From Opitutaceae bacterium (GTDB lineage: Bacteria > Verrucomicrobiota > Verrucomicrobiia > Opitutales > Opitutaceae): DNA of 64,000 nt. Below the pieces are notes generated by a model, which was not told where the DNA came from, made no database searches, and saw only the letters and a list, made by a program, of their open reading frames with translations. The position numbers and the translations under genes were made by a program. Positions 17,497 through 26,348 of the stretch are shown in pieces (the first letter of the stretch is position 1; each line of letters opens with the position of its first letter). The DNA lies in assembly GCA_015075305.1 (NCBI GenBank), contig JABTUS010000010.1:124001-188000 (forward strand), written 5' to 3'.

Positions 17497-18342
17497 ATGA
17501 GATTTGGCCTGAACACATTCCTGTACACTTCACCCTTCACGACTGCGAGCACGCCCTTGTTCAAGAAGTTCAAGGCGTGGGGATTTGAAACCGTTGAGAT
17601 TCCGATCGAGGATCCCAGTCACATCGACACCACCAAGGTACGAGCCGCGGCCGAACGGGCCGGCATCGCCATTGGCAGCGTTTGCGCGGCGATGGGCCCC
17701 GGACGCGATTTTCGCGGCACGGCAGCGGAGCAGCGCACGGCCATGCAGTACTGCAAGGCGCTCATCAACCAGGCTGCCGAGCTCGGGTGCCCGTCGCTTA
17801 TCGGGCCCGTTTACTCGGTCGTTGGAAAGGCCGACGCGGTTCCGCCGGATCGCCAGAAGAAGGAGTGGGCGCTGGTGGTGAAGCACCTGAAAACCCTCGC
17901 CAGACACGCGGAGTCCAAGGGTGTGACGATCTGCATCGAGGCGCTCAACCGGTTCGAGACGGACTTCCTCAACACCTGTGAACAGGGGCTGAAGCTGGTT
18001 CGCGCGGTGAATTCGCCCGCGGTCAAGCTTCACCTCGACACGTTTCACATGAACATCGAGGAAAAGAACCAGGCCGCGGCCATTCGCAGGGCCGGCAAAC
18101 TGCTTGGCCATTTTCATGCGTGCGGAAGCGACCGCGGCACGCCGGGAGGCGATCACATTGACTGGCCGTCGATCGTGAAGGCGCTGAAGGCGATCGGCTA
18201 CAAGGGCGATGTCGTCATCGAATCCTTCACCACGGACGTGAAGGTGATCGCGCGCGCCGCCGCCATCTGGAGGAAGATCGAGCCGAGGCGCGACGACATA
18301 GCGGTCGGCGGACTGAAGTTCCTGCGCAAGGCGTTCAAGTAG
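17497..18342 (+). CDS. Sugar phosphate isomerase/epimerase, D-tagatose/D-psicose 3-epimerase-like
   Basis: A 281-residue TIM barrel beginning MRFGLNTFLYTSPFT. It contains ICIEALNRFETDFLNT, KLHLDTFHMNIEEKN, GHFHACGSDRGTPGGDHIDW and GDVVIESFTTD: the two glutamates, the DTFHMNIEE block and histidine pattern of the D-tagatose 3-epimerase/D-psicose 3-epimerase group, which interconverts ketohexoses at C3 with a bound divalent metal. The start at 17497 matches the family N-terminus and drops 18 unrelated residues. The stop overlaps the convergent methyltransferase gene by eight bases. The physiological sugar is unknown. Confidence 0.87.
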   Translation: MRFGLNTFLYTSPFTTASTPLFKKFKAWGFETVEIPIEDPSHIDTTKVRAAAERAGIAIGSVCAAMGPGRDFRGTAAEQRTAMQYCKALINQAAELGCPSLIGPVYSVVGKADAVPPDRQKKEWALVVKHLKTLARHAESKGVTICIEALNRFETDFLNTCEQGLKLVRAVNSPAVKLHLDTFHMNIEEKNQAAAIRRAGKLLGHFHACGSDRGTPGGDHIDWPSIVKALKAIGYKGDVVIESFTTDVKVIARAAAIWRKIEPRRDDIAVGGLKFLRKAFK

Positions 18343-19393
18343 CCGCTGCCTGGCGCGGCTTGCGGGCCGTGATGACGCTGCGGTCCGCGACGGTTTCCCT
18401 GAATTTCAGTTCCTGGAAGCCGGCGTCGCGCAGAAGCGTCTCCAGCTCGCTGACCGAGTAGCATTTTCCCTCGGTCACGCTCATGAGCACGGCCGAGTAT
18501 TCCGCCACCGCCAGCGGTCCGGTCTTCGCCGCGTTGATGTGCGCATCATGGATCATGAGCATGCCGCCGGGAGGCAGGGCTGCGAAGGATTTCCCGAGAA
18601 GCGTGCGCACCTTGTCAAAATCCCAGTCGTGAAGCACGTTCGAGAAGAGATGCAGATCATGACCGCCGGGCAGCGGATCTGCGAACATGTCTCCCGCTGC
18701 GACAGCCACGCGGTCGCCATAACCGCGTTTGGCGATCATGGTGTGCGCGATCTGATCGACGGGGGCGCGTTCAAACACGGTGGCTGATAGCTGTGCATGA
18801 TGCGCGGTGAGGATGCAGGCGTAGATTCCCGATCCGCCGGCGATGTCCAGCAGCCGCGTGAGCCCGCTGGTGTCGACGGCGCGCGCCAGTCCGAGGCCCA
18901 GGTACCGGCCGCGGCAGTCCATCGCGGCGGTGAACTGCGTGGCAAAGGCCTCCGTCAGCATGGCCTCGCTCCACTCCTTCTCGTTCGCGTAGCTCCCCCA
19001 GTTGGCGGGTTTGCCCGTGCGCAGGATGTTCACGAAATCCCTGACAACGGGTCTTTCCTTGAGCGAGGCGTAGTAGGGCCCGAGGTACCAGGGGGAGGTG
19101 CGCGCGAGGTGCTCGCGCGCCGTGGCGGTGGTTTCATAGAAACCCTCTGATGAGCGTGTCAGCCAGCCGTTCGCAGTGAAGAGTGTGAGCATCACGTCGG
19201 CGGGTCGCTCCGTGATGCCGAGTTCGCCGCACAAAGTCGGCAGATCGGAGGGATATTCCGTCAGCCAGGTGAAAAGGTCGAACTCCGTCAGGGCGGCGAT
19301 GACGAGATCGCCGGCGTAGAGTCCGTCGCGATAGCGATAGACTGCGATCGGGTCGGTCTGCGGGGAACGCGTGAAGTCGATGCGTGGCTCCAT
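18335..19393 (-). CDS. SAM-dependent O-methyltransferase, plant OMT/ASMT-like
   Basis: The protein has an N-terminal winged-helix-like dimerisation part (DLVIAALTEFDLFTWLTEYPSDLPTLCGELGI) and a class I methyltransferase domain with RLLDIAGGSGIYACIL as the AdoMet motif, DMFADPLPGGHDLHLFSNVLHDWDFDKVRTLL with the catalytic-type H-D-W, and GGMLMIHDAHINAAKTGPLAVAEYSAVLM. This is the layout of acetylserotonin- and caffeate-type O-methyltransferases. Start uncertain: ATG 19393 gives 352 residues without overlapping the upstream esterase; an ATG at 19471 would overlap it by 43 bases. Substrate unknown. Confidence 0.82.
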   Translation of the reverse strand: MEPRIDFTRSPQTDPIAVYRYRDGLYAGDLVIAALTEFDLFTWLTEYPSDLPTLCGELGITERPADVMLTLFTANGWLTRSSEGFYETTATAREHLARTSPWYLGPYYASLKERPVVRDFVNILRTGKPANWGSYANEKEWSEAMLTEAFATQFTAAMDCRGRYLGLGLARAVDTSGLTRLLDIAGGSGIYACILTAHHAQLSATVFERAPVDQIAHTMIAKRGYGDRVAVAAGDMFADPLPGGHDLHLFSNVLHDWDFDKVRTLLGKSFAALPPGGMLMIHDAHINAAKTGPLAVAEYSAVLMSVTEGKCYSVSELETLLRDAGFQELKFRETVADRSVITARKPRQAAAT

Positions 19394-19428
19394 GAGAATA
19401 TCGAAAATCCTGCTGAACGGTTTCTGTT

Positions 19429-20322
19429 TCAGCGATGAGGTGGCGTCAGCCAGCCCTTTTGTCGCAGCCATGCCTCGGCGCGAGCCGGCCAGTCGGCGGA
19501 TGGAAGCCCCGACTTGTGCATGCCGAAACCGTGGCCGCCGTCGGCGAATATGTGCAGTTCGGCGGGGCGGTTGGCGCGCTTGTATTCCAGGTAGAGCAGC
19601 GCGCTGGCAGAGGAACTCGTTGCGCCGCTGTCGTTGTTCGCATGGACGAGGAAAATGGGAGGCGCCTGTTCGGTCACTTTTAGTCCCGGCTTGAGGTGAA
19701 AGGTGTCCTGCGCCGTGACGAGGTAGGCGGGATAGATGGGCAGGAGAAAATCCGGGATCACGTCATCGACATCCAGGGCGTTGTCGGACGTGTAGGTGCG
19801 GGGTTGAGGGTTGAGCGCGAGCTCGATGATGAGATGTCCGCCCGCGGAGAATCCCAGGGCTCCAACGTGGTCGGGGCGGAATCCCCAGGCGGCGGCATTG
19901 TGACGCATCCATCCCATCGCGCGCTGAGCGTCCTGCAGCGGCCATTTTTCAGGATGATCGGGATCGCGACGAGGCACCCGGTATTTGACGAGCCCGGCGG
20001 TGACGCCGATGGAATTGAGCCATTCGCAGACCTGCACGCCCTCGTGATCGAAGGCGAGTTGGTTGTAGGCGCCTCCCGGGAAGACCAGGATGGCGGTGCC
20101 ATTGGGTTTTGCCGGGCGGTACAAAGTGAGCGTTGGGACGGATACGTCGGTGACGCGGCGCAGGTTGTCGCGTGGTGATGCGCTTGTGCTTTCCCGCCTG
20201 GCAACGAATCCGACCGGCTCCGGTGCGCCCTTTGGCCAGAGGATGAACGTTTCGGGAGCGGGTGCTGCGGAGAGGGTCATCATGAAGAATGCTGAACAAA
20301 GGACGGAAAGACGGACCAGCAT
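19429..20322 (-). CDS. Secreted alpha/beta hydrolase, acetyl-xylan-esterase-like
   Basis: The product starts with a signal peptide (MLVRLSVLCSAFFMMTLSAAPAPE) and has the alpha/beta hydrolase core: ILVFPGGAYNQLAFDHEG, containing the oxyanion-hole HGG/PGG type turn, DAQRAMGWMRHNAAAWGF, the nucleophile elbow GFSAGGHL, ANNDSGATSS and HIFADGGHGFGMH with the catalytic histidine. These blocks match secreted esterases acting on hemicellulose acetyl groups (BD-FAE or CE-like). ATG 20322 gives the cleanest signal peptide; ATG 20352 adds ten residues. It is divergent to the DUF1080 gene 100 bases away, so the two may share a control region. Confidence 0.84.
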   Translation of the reverse strand: MLVRLSVLCSAFFMMTLSAAPAPETFILWPKGAPEPVGFVARRESTSASPRDNLRRVTDVSVPTLTLYRPAKPNGTAILVFPGGAYNQLAFDHEGVQVCEWLNSIGVTAGLVKYRVPRRDPDHPEKWPLQDAQRAMGWMRHNAAAWGFRPDHVGALGFSAGGHLIIELALNPQPRTYTSDNALDVDDVIPDFLLPIYPAYLVTAQDTFHLKPGLKVTEQAPPIFLVHANNDSGATSSSASALLYLEYKRANRPAELHIFADGGHGFGMHKSGLPSADWPARAEAWLRQKGWLTPPHR

Positions 20323-20426
20323 GCGGTCAACGTAGATGATGCGGGGTTCCATGCGAGCGTTTGTTCGGTATTGCACGATTCCGGGTTTGCGACGACGCGG
20401 AGCGCTTGATTGGCTGATGTACACCC

Positions 20427-21635
20427 ATGACACGGATATTTGACCCTTTGCCTCGCGTTTCCCTCGTGATCCTGTCGGCGCTGCTGGCGGGTTCGTCCCA
20501 GGCGGCCAGCACCGGACAGGCCTTCTATGGCGATTCTCCGGACGACTTGCACGCTTGGGCCGTGCACGACCGCAATCGTGTCCAGCCGCCTCGTGTGGAG
20601 CCGGGCGCGTCCAGCACGCAGCAGACTCCGGGAAAGCCGCCGTCGGACGCCGTCGTGCTGCTTGACGGAACGGAGGATTCGCTGGCGAACTGGATTTCCG
20701 ACAAGCCCGAAGGTGGCCCGATCAAGTGGGCGCTGAAGGATGGCGCGCTGGAGGTTGTACCGAAGACAGGCTACATCCGCACCCGCGTGGAGTTTGGGGA
20801 TGTGCAGTTGCACGTTGAGTGGGCCTCTCCGACGGTGATCAAGGGAGAGAGTCAGGGGCGGGGCAACAGCGGCATATTTCTCCATGGGCTGGTTGAAGTC
20901 CAGGTGCTGGACAACAACAACAACCCAACCTACGCGGACGGCTTTGCGACCGCGGTGTATGGCGTGAATCCACCGATGGCGAATGCCTTGCGACCCACGG
21001 GGCAGTTTCAGTCCATCGACATTGTTTTCCGCCGCCCCATATATGTCGGCGACCACATGGTGGATCCCGGATACGTGACTGTTTTCTGCAATGGCGTGCT
21101 TGTGCAGGATCACACGCCGCTGGAAGGTCCGACTGGGCACATCAAGCGCACGGTATCAAAGCCATTTCCCGAAAAGGCTCCGCTGAGGCTGCAGGACCAC
21201 GGTGATCTTGTGCGCTACCGCAACATCTGGATCCGCGAACTGCCGCCGCGGGCGCAGGCGGGTGCGACGGACTTTGCCTATGAAGCCGTAAAGACGAAGA
21301 AGAAGCGCGCGGAGATCGCAGCCATGATCCGCAGCGATGGCATCAGGCTGGCGGCGGGTTCAAATGCGCGGATGCTGCGCCTCGCCGAATCGCTGGTCTA
21401 TGCTCCCGATGCGGCGACGCAGAAGGAGGTTGAGGCGCAGGCGGCCGTGTACGCGAAGTCGATCGCGGGCCTTTCGGGTGAGGCGCTTGAGGCGAGAAAG
21501 GATGAGGTCAAGGGTGTGCTCAAGGCGCTGCAGTATCTCGCAAAGGACTCGATCATCGCCGCAAATTTTGAGCCCAAGGTGACGCTGGAAAAGGTGTCGC
21601 TCGCCGCAGGCTGGGATGAAGCGAAGAAGCAGTGA
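20427..21635 (+). CDS. Secreted DUF1080 (3-keto-disaccharide hydrolase domain) protein
   Basis: A signal peptide (VSLVILSALLAGSSQAAS) is followed by a DUF1080 beta-jelly-roll: VVLLDGTEDSLANWISD, IKWALKDGALEVVPKTGYIRT, FGDVQLHVEWASPT, GNSGIFLHGLVEVQVLDN and ending DLVRYRNIWIREL. Characterised members of this family hydrolyse 3-keto-glycosides after oxidation of the sugar. About 110 C-terminal residues form a helical extension rich in Lys/Glu/Ala that I do not recognise. Starts 100 bases from the divergent esterase. No glucose-fructose oxidoreductase gene, the usual partner, is visible in the window. Confidence 0.85.
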   Translation: MTRIFDPLPRVSLVILSALLAGSSQAASTGQAFYGDSPDDLHAWAVHDRNRVQPPRVEPGASSTQQTPGKPPSDAVVLLDGTEDSLANWISDKPEGGPIKWALKDGALEVVPKTGYIRTRVEFGDVQLHVEWASPTVIKGESQGRGNSGIFLHGLVEVQVLDNNNNPTYADGFATAVYGVNPPMANALRPTGQFQSIDIVFRRPIYVGDHMVDPGYVTVFCNGVLVQDHTPLEGPTGHIKRTVSKPFPEKAPLRLQDHGDLVRYRNIWIRELPPRAQAGATDFAYEAVKTKKKRAEIAAMIRSDGIRLAAGSNARMLRLAESLVYAPDAATQKEVEAQAAVYAKSIAGLSGEALEARKDEVKGVLKALQYLAKDSIIAANFEPKVTLEKVSLAAGWDEAKKQ

Positions 21636-21732
21636 CCGCGAAAAGCCGGGCCTGACGCCACGGAATCGAACCCTTTGACCACGGATGGCACAGACTGCGC
21701 GGAATCGGATTGGTCGACCGCAAATGGCCCGA

Positions 21733-21813
21733 ATTGCCCGGATAGGAGGCAAGGGACGTGGTTTTTGGGACGTGTTGAAAATGACCGGCTCAATAGAGTG
21801 GAGGGGCACGCTT
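21733..21813 (+). repeat. Diverged direct repeat, copy 1
   Basis: This roughly 80-base segment starts ATTGCCCGGATAGGAGGCA and ends GTGGAGGGGCACGCT. It aligns by eye with 21935-22018 (start ATTGTCCGGATGGGAGGCA, middle AATGACCGGC, end GTGGAGGAGCGCGCT). The pair lies in non-coding DNA in the same orientation about 200 bases apart, which suggests a duplicated small element. The 3' end merges into the GAGGGGCACGCTTTGTCGTG element. Confidence 0.55.
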
Positions 21814-21934
21814 TGTCGTGCCTTGGGGATGTGCATCGCGGTACTGCGCCAGATGATTCGCTTCCAGTAAACCAGAGAGGAACCACTGACGCCAGGCATT
21901 GCGGAAAAGAACGGCCCAACCGCGGGTTGCACAG

Positions 21935-22018
21935 ATTGTCCGGATGGGAGGCAGCGGAAGTGGTTTTGCGATGTGCCGATTGGGAATGACCGGCGCTGAA
22001 AAGTGGAGGAGCGCGCTC
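21935..22018 (+). repeat. Diverged direct repeat, copy 2
   Basis: Second copy of the repeat at 21733-21813, in the same orientation. Shared blocks are the CCGGAT-GGAGGCA start, a GTGGTTTT run, AATGACCGGC and a GTGGAGGxGCxCGCT end. The copies differ at many single positions and by short gaps, so duplication is old or the element evolves fast. Confidence 0.5.
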
Positions 22019-22357
22019 CGCCGCTCTCTGGAGGCTTCAAGGAAGTTTCATGGTAAGGACTGACCCTTTATGTCTCCCCTCCAATGTTTCAAGCGGCCGG
22101 GGCAAAGGGGGATTGCTGAAAGAAGACGCGCACCCGACGCCGACCTTGGCGATGCCATGCACCGGGTGTCTATCTGCCAAGGACGCGGGGAATCGACCGC
22201 GAGTCCATCTTGCGCAGCATGTTGTGCCGCCGGCCTTTGACGGCACGCGTTGCCGTGGAAAATTTCCACCTGCTGTGTGGACTTTGCAACGTCCGCGATG
22301 CGCCTCAAGCGTGGGCCTGCGGAGCCATTGGTTTCGAAATCCACGCTATACGAATAT

Positions 22358-22370
22358 CAGATACTATCTG
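22358..22370. promoter_or_regulatory. Palindromic operator candidate of higBA
   Basis: CAGATACTATCTG is a perfect 6-base palindrome around a central C, in an AT-rich patch about 40 bases upstream of higB. HigA antitoxins bind short palindromes in their own promoter, so this is a reasonable autoregulation site. Binding is not shown. Confidence 0.4.
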
Positions 22371-22408
22371 TTTGACGAATAGACGAAAGGCGTCATGCTG
22401 GTCACCGC

Positions 22409-22690
22409 ATGATCAGGAACTTTGCCGATCCGGAGGCTGAAAAACTCTGGCGCGGCATTCGCTCCCGCCGACTTCCACCTGATGTGCAGCGCCGCGCTCT
22501 CATCAAACTCCAGTTGATCGATGCGGCGGTTGAACTCGCCTTCCTCCGCCTGCCGCCGGGCAACCGACTGGAGCCTCTGAAAGGCGGCCGTGCCGGTCAG
22601 CACAGCATTCGCATCAATGACCAATGGCGCATTTGTTTCACATGGAATGGAACCGACGCGGAGCAGGTCGAAATCACGGACTATCATTAA
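22409..22690 (+). CDS. higB: HigB-like (RelE-superfamily) mRNA interferase toxin
   Basis: 93 residues starting MIRNFADPEAEKLWRG and ending HSIRINDQWRICFTWNGTDAEQVEITDYH, the classic HigB-1/plasmid-killer pattern with LPPGNRLEPLKGGRAGQHSIRINDQWR. HigB cleaves translated mRNA at the ribosome. As usual for this family the toxin gene precedes the antitoxin gene, here separated by 19 bases. The locus lies at the edge of the repeat-rich region. Confidence 0.93.
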   Translation: MIRNFADPEAEKLWRGIRSRRLPPDVQRRALIKLQLIDAAVELAFLRLPPGNRLEPLKGGRAGQHSIRINDQWRICFTWNGTDAEQVEITDYH

Positions 22691-22709
22691 TCCAATCCGG
22701 CAAACAAAC

Positions 22710-23000
22710 ATGAGCACAAAAATTCCCCACACACATCCGGGCATCATCCTGCGGGAGGAGTTCTTCGAGCCGATGGGCATCACGCAACTGGCGGCAGCCA
22801 AGGCCACGGGGATACCGCAGAGCCGCCTTAGCGAGATCCTGGCCGGCCGCCGGTCCATCACGGCTGACACGGCGGCAAGGCTTGGCCGCTTCTTTGGCGT
22901 GGATCCCAGGAATTGGCTGAACCTGCAGGCAGCCTACGATCTCTGGAAGTTTGCATTCGACCACCGTCAGGAGCTGGCGCGGATCAAGCAGGTGGCCTGA
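22710..23000 (+). CDS. higA: HigA-like XRE antitoxin
   Basis: The 96-residue product contains HPGIILREEFFEPMGITQLAAAKATGIPQSRLSEILAGRRSITADTAARLGRFFGVDPRNWLNLQAAYDL, a helix-turn-helix of the XRE/HigA type. It neutralises HigB and represses the operon. A longer in-frame reading from 22590 only runs through the toxin gene in another frame; ATG 22710 follows the toxin stop directly and fits the family start. Confidence 0.93.
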   Translation: MSTKIPHTHPGIILREEFFEPMGITQLAAAKATGIPQSRLSEILAGRRSITADTAARLGRFFGVDPRNWLNLQAAYDLWKFAFDHRQELARIKQVA

Positions 23001-23164
23001 CGGCCATGTGCGAGTCTCTCGGGACAGGAAGGACCATATTCCGGTATGAGGGTGGGAGTGGATTGAAGTGGTCCTGCTGAAAGTTGTCGCCTGAAAGCTG
23101 GATTCTTCGCCCCGGCAGGCCGGCGGTTTGGCGGGTGGAGCATGGCGGGAGGGACAGGGCTGAC

Positions 23165-23575
23165 CTATGGCGCGAGCAGGGCCAGCGCCTGGCGTCCGAA
23201 TCGGCGGTGCACGCGGAAATCCTCGGCATCGGTCGTCAAGATCGTGTGCTTTCGGTGCAGCTCCGACAGACGGACCAGGCACGCATCGGCGTAGTCCATT
23301 CGCTGTCCATATCGGGAAAGCAGCGTCCGCACGGCCGGCGACTCCTCCGGCAGCACGGGAACAATGCGCAGAATGCCGCGTTCAATCATGAGAAAAATCG
23401 TCTCGCGCGCATTGGGCGCGGAGCGCAGCAGGAAACAGGTTTCCGACACAACGGCATCGCAGGTGAGTGCCGGCTGGCAAATGTCCGCAAACGCCGCCGC
23501 CGCCCAGGCGTGCCATTGATCGTCCCTGTCCAACGCCCCGACCAGCACTCCCGTGTCGAGAATGGCGTCAATCAC
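23165..23575 (-). CDS. PIN-domain toxin of a Phd/PIN pair
   Basis: Starting at GTG 23575 the product is 136 residues: VIDAILDTGVLVGALDRDDQWHAWAAAAF with the first PIN aspartate, TCDAVVSETCFLLR with the second acidic residue, RMDYADACLVRLSEL with the third and ILTTDAEDFRVHRRFG with the fourth. Such PIN proteins are ribonucleases. The GTG lies within the last codons of the antitoxin gene (8-base overlap), which decides the start over an ATG at 23626. The pair is convergent to higBA. Confidence 0.88.
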   Translation of the reverse strand: MIDAILDTGVLVGALDRDDQWHAWAAAAFADICQPALTCDAVVSETCFLLRSAPNARETIFLMIERGILRIVPVLPEESPAVRTLLSRYGQRMDYADACLVRLSELHRKHTILTTDAEDFRVHRRFGRQALALLAP

Positions 23576-23789
23576 GCCCGTATCCAGCCAGCGACTTCTT
23601 TTTCTGCCCGCCCCGCACGGAGCCAATCAGGTCCTTCAGGGCGTCAGCCATGCTCACCGGCTTTGACTCCTCCGTCCGAAACACAAAGTCATTGCCGGCT
23701 CGATCGCGCACACGCACTTCCTTCCCCGCAAGCGCGGCGCGGCGGTAGTTGGGAAACCTGCGCGTAAACTCCCGGGTGCTGACTGGCAT
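23568..23789 (-). CDS. Phd/YefM-like antitoxin
   Basis: The 73-residue protein begins MPVSTREFTRRFPNYRRAALAGKEVRVRDRAGNDFVF, close to the N-terminal DNA-binding fold of Phd/YefM antitoxins ('VSTREFRxNLxxY...GxEVxVRDR'). The C-terminal half is basic and disordered-looking (GSVRGGQKKKSLAGYGRD), whereas most family tails are acidic. It overlaps the PIN toxin gene downstream. Together they form a type II toxin-antitoxin module. Confidence 0.82.
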   Translation of the reverse strand: MPVSTREFTRRFPNYRRAALAGKEVRVRDRAGNDFVFRTEESKPVSMADALKDLIGSVRGGQKKKSLAGYGRD

Positions 23790-23997
23790 GATGGATACAC
23801 TTGACTGTCATGCATGTCTGTCAAGCCGATGCTGGTTCAAACCTGCACGCCTCACGTGCCCGCTTTGCACCCGCCCTTCGGGCTGTGCGCCGCAGTGACT
23901 CATTGCCCATTGGCATTTCCCACGGCCGGAGGTGGGCGTCCTTTTCACTCGCAGGCGCGCCTTCTTTTTTGCAAGATGACCGTTTGATCATTTCTCC

Positions 23998-24951
23998 ATG
24001 AAGCACTTCCTCAAAGAGACTGACTTCACTTTGCCTGAGGCGGCGGAAGTCTTTGCCCTGGCCCGGGAACTCAAGGCGACGCGCGGGCGTCGGGCGACTC
24101 CTGTGCTTGCCGGTCAGACCTGGGCGATGATCTTCTCCAAATCGTCCACGCGCACACGGGTCTCCTTTGAGGTGGGCATTCATGAGCTCGGCGGCAATCC
24201 GCTTTTCCTCAACCGGAACGACATTCAACTGGGTCGGGGCGAAACCATCGAGGACACGGCGCGCGTGCTGTCGCGGTTTGTGCACGGCCTGATTGTCCGC
24301 ACCTTCGACCACGGCGAGGTCGAGCGTCTCGCGGCGGCGGGCTCCATTCCGGTCATCAATGCGCTCACGGATTTCCTGCATCCCTGCCAGATCTATACGG
24401 ACGCCTTCACGGTGGCGGAGCGCTGGAGCGGCGGGACGGGCGGTGACTTGCTTGCCTCGCTGCGGGGTCGGAAGATTGCGTTTCTTGGGGACACCGCCTG
24501 CAACATGGCGTATTCCTGGGTGCTTGGCGCGAATCTGTTTGGCATGAAGATTTCCCTGGGGGGACCCGAAGCGTTCAGACCGACAAAGGAATTCGACGCC
24601 TTTCTCGCCCGCGAAGGATTCGCCGGCGGGTACAGGTTCACCGCCGATCCATTCGAGGCGGTGAAGGGTGCGGACATTGTCTATACGGACGTCTGGGTCA
24701 GCATGGGCAAGGAGGAGGAGTCGCGGCAGCGGCTGAAGACGTTGTCGCCCTATCAGGTGACAGCCCGGCTGTTTGCTGCGGCGCGGCCCGACGCCTGGTT
24801 CCTGCACTGTCTGCCCGCGCATGCCGGCGAGGAAGTGACGCAGGAGGTTCTCGACAACCCGCGCAGCGTCATATTCGACCAGGCGGAGAACCGCCTCCAT
24901 GTCCAGAAGGCCATTCTCGCCCAGCTCGCGAAGGCGAGGGGCGGGTCCTGA
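23998..24951 (+). CDS. argF: Ornithine carbamoyltransferase
   Basis: A 317-residue transcarbamylase with the carbamoyl-phosphate site FSKSSTRTRVSFE, the QLGRGETIEDTARVLSRF loop, the HPCQIYTD motif and the ornithine-binding HCLPAHAGEEVT near the C-terminus. It makes citrulline from ornithine and carbamoyl phosphate. argG follows 84 bases downstream in the same direction, giving two consecutive steps of arginine synthesis. Start, length and motifs are all standard. Confidence 0.97.
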   Translation: MKHFLKETDFTLPEAAEVFALARELKATRGRRATPVLAGQTWAMIFSKSSTRTRVSFEVGIHELGGNPLFLNRNDIQLGRGETIEDTARVLSRFVHGLIVRTFDHGEVERLAAAGSIPVINALTDFLHPCQIYTDAFTVAERWSGGTGGDLLASLRGRKIAFLGDTACNMAYSWVLGANLFGMKISLGGPEAFRPTKEFDAFLAREGFAGGYRFTADPFEAVKGADIVYTDVWVSMGKEEESRQRLKTLSPYQVTARLFAAARPDAWFLHCLPAHAGEEVTQEVLDNPRSVIFDQAENRLHVQKAILAQLAKARGGS

Positions 24952-25035
24952 ACCGCGGGTGCCGCTCCAACGTCCACCCTTCACCCCCTTTTTTATTTTG
25001 CGCGGATCGCCCGCGCTTCACACAACGAAAGCTCC

Positions 25036-26262
25036 ATGAAAATCGTTCTAGCCTACTCGGGCGGCCTCGATACGTCCGTCATCGTCAAATGGCTCAAGGA
25101 AACCTACGACGCTGAGATCGTCACCTTCGCGGCCGACATCGGCCAGGAGGAGGAGCTGAAAGGGCTCCCGCAGAAGGCGCGAAAGACGGGTGCCTCCAAG
25201 CACTACACGCTCGATCTCGTCGAGGAGTTTGCCCGCGACTTCATCTATCCGATGATCCGTGCGAACGCTGTGTACGAAGGCCAGTACTATCTTGGCACTT
25301 CGATTGCGCGGCCGCTGATCGCCAAGGCACAGATCGACATCGCGAAGAAGGAAAAGGCGGACACCGTCGCCCACGGGGCCACCGGCAAGGGCAATGACCA
25401 GTGCCGGTTCGAGCTGACCTACATGGCCCTCGCGCCATCGCTCCAGATTCTGGCTCCTTGGAAGATCGACACATTCCGCGAGGAGTTTCCGGGGCGCGCG
25501 GAAATGATCGCCTACTGTCAGAAACACCGGATTCCCGTCGAGGCATCGCTCAAAAAGCCCTACTCGATGGACCGCAACCTCCTCCACATTTCCTATGAGG
25601 CGGGCATCCTCGAGGATCCCTGGTTCGATCCGACGGCGCCCGGGAACAGGGAGATGTTCAAGCTTTCGGTATCACCGGAAGAGGCACCCAACAAGGCGGA
25701 GGAAATTGAGCTGGAGTTCGTCAAGGGCGACTGCGTGGCGGTGAATGGGAAAAAGCTGAGCCCTGCTGGCGTGCTGCGCACACTGAACAAGCTTGGAGGC
25801 AGGCACGGCATCGGACGCGTCGACCTGGTAGAAAATCGTTTTGTCGGCATGAAGTCGCGCGGCGTGTACGAGACGCCGGGCGGCACCATTCTCATGCAGG
25901 CCCATCGTCAGATCGAGAGCCTGACGCTTGACCGCGAGGTGCAGCACCTGCGCGATTCGCTGATTCCGAAGTATGCGGAGCTGGTTTACTATGGGTTCTG
26001 GTTCGCCCCGGAACGCGAGGCGCTTCAGGCGCTCGTCGATGAGAGCCAGAAGTACGTCAGCGGCACGGTCCGCCTGAAGCTTTACAAGGGCAACATCATC
26101 ACCACCGGCCGCAAATCGAAGTACTCCCTCTACGATCCGCACATCGCGTCAATGGAGGGGGTGAAGAGCTGGTACAATCAGAGCGACGCCACCGGGTTCA
26201 TTCGCCTGAACGGTCTTCGGCTGCGTGCGCGCAACATAGCGCAAGGCGGCCCGAAGGTCTGA
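25036..26262 (+). CDS. argG: Argininosuccinate synthase
   Basis: The 408-residue enzyme begins [19 protein letters not shown] with the ATP-pyrophosphatase P-loop SGGLDTS and continues with [36 protein letters not shown] and the C-terminal [13 protein letters not shown]. It joins citrulline and aspartate using ATP. It is downstream of argF and ends just before a strong intrinsic terminator. No argH is visible here. Confidence 0.97.
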   Translation: MKIVLAYSGGLDTSVIVKWLKETYDAEIVTFAADIGQEEELKGLPQKARKTGASKHYTLDLVEEFARDFIYPMIRANAVYEGQYYLGTSIARPLIAKAQIDIAKKEKADTVAHGATGKGNDQCRFELTYMALAPSLQILAPWKIDTFREEFPGRAEMIAYCQKHRIPVEASLKKPYSMDRNLLHISYEAGILEDPWFDPTAPGNREMFKLSVSPEEAPNKAEEIELEFVKGDCVAVNGKKLSPAGVLRTLNKLGGRHGIGRVDLVENRFVGMKSRGVYETPGGTILMQAHRQIESLTLDREVQHLRDSLIPKYAELVYYGFWFAPEREALQALVDESQKYVSGTVRLKLYKGNIITTGRKSKYSLYDPHIASMEGVKSWYNQSDATGFIRLNGLRLRARNIAQGGPKV

Positions 26263-26284
26263 GTGCCGCCAGACTGAGCATCAA

Positions 26285-26321
26285 AAAGCCCCGGCCGCCG
26301 CTTTTGCGACGCCGGGGCTTT
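26285..26321 (+). terminator. Bidirectional intrinsic terminator between argG and aquaporin gene
   Basis: AAAGCCCCGGC and GCCGGGGCTTT form a perfect 11-base stem with a 15-base loop. The outer A and T runs make it usable from both sides, matching the convergent arrangement of argG and the aquaporin gene. Confidence 0.88.
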
Positions 26322-26348
26322 GTGCGGAAGAAAGAAGGAGCCGGGAGA

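Larger units (their letters stand above)
21636..22408. other. Gene-free, repeat-containing intergenic region
   Basis: About 770 bases without a convincing gene on either strand. It includes phrases such as ACCACGGATGGCACAG and GACTGACCCT that look like the short intergenic repeats seen in this group, two copies of a diverged repeat (described separately) and one copy of the GGAGGGGCACGC element also found near fumC. The right end carries the promoter and operator of higBA. Open frames here have no recognisable motif. Confidence 0.5.

Noticed and set aside
22036-22110. GACTGACCCT-containing sequence as a transposase (RAYT) remnant
   Set aside because: Only a short phrase is reminiscent; no transposase peptide could be read in any frame.
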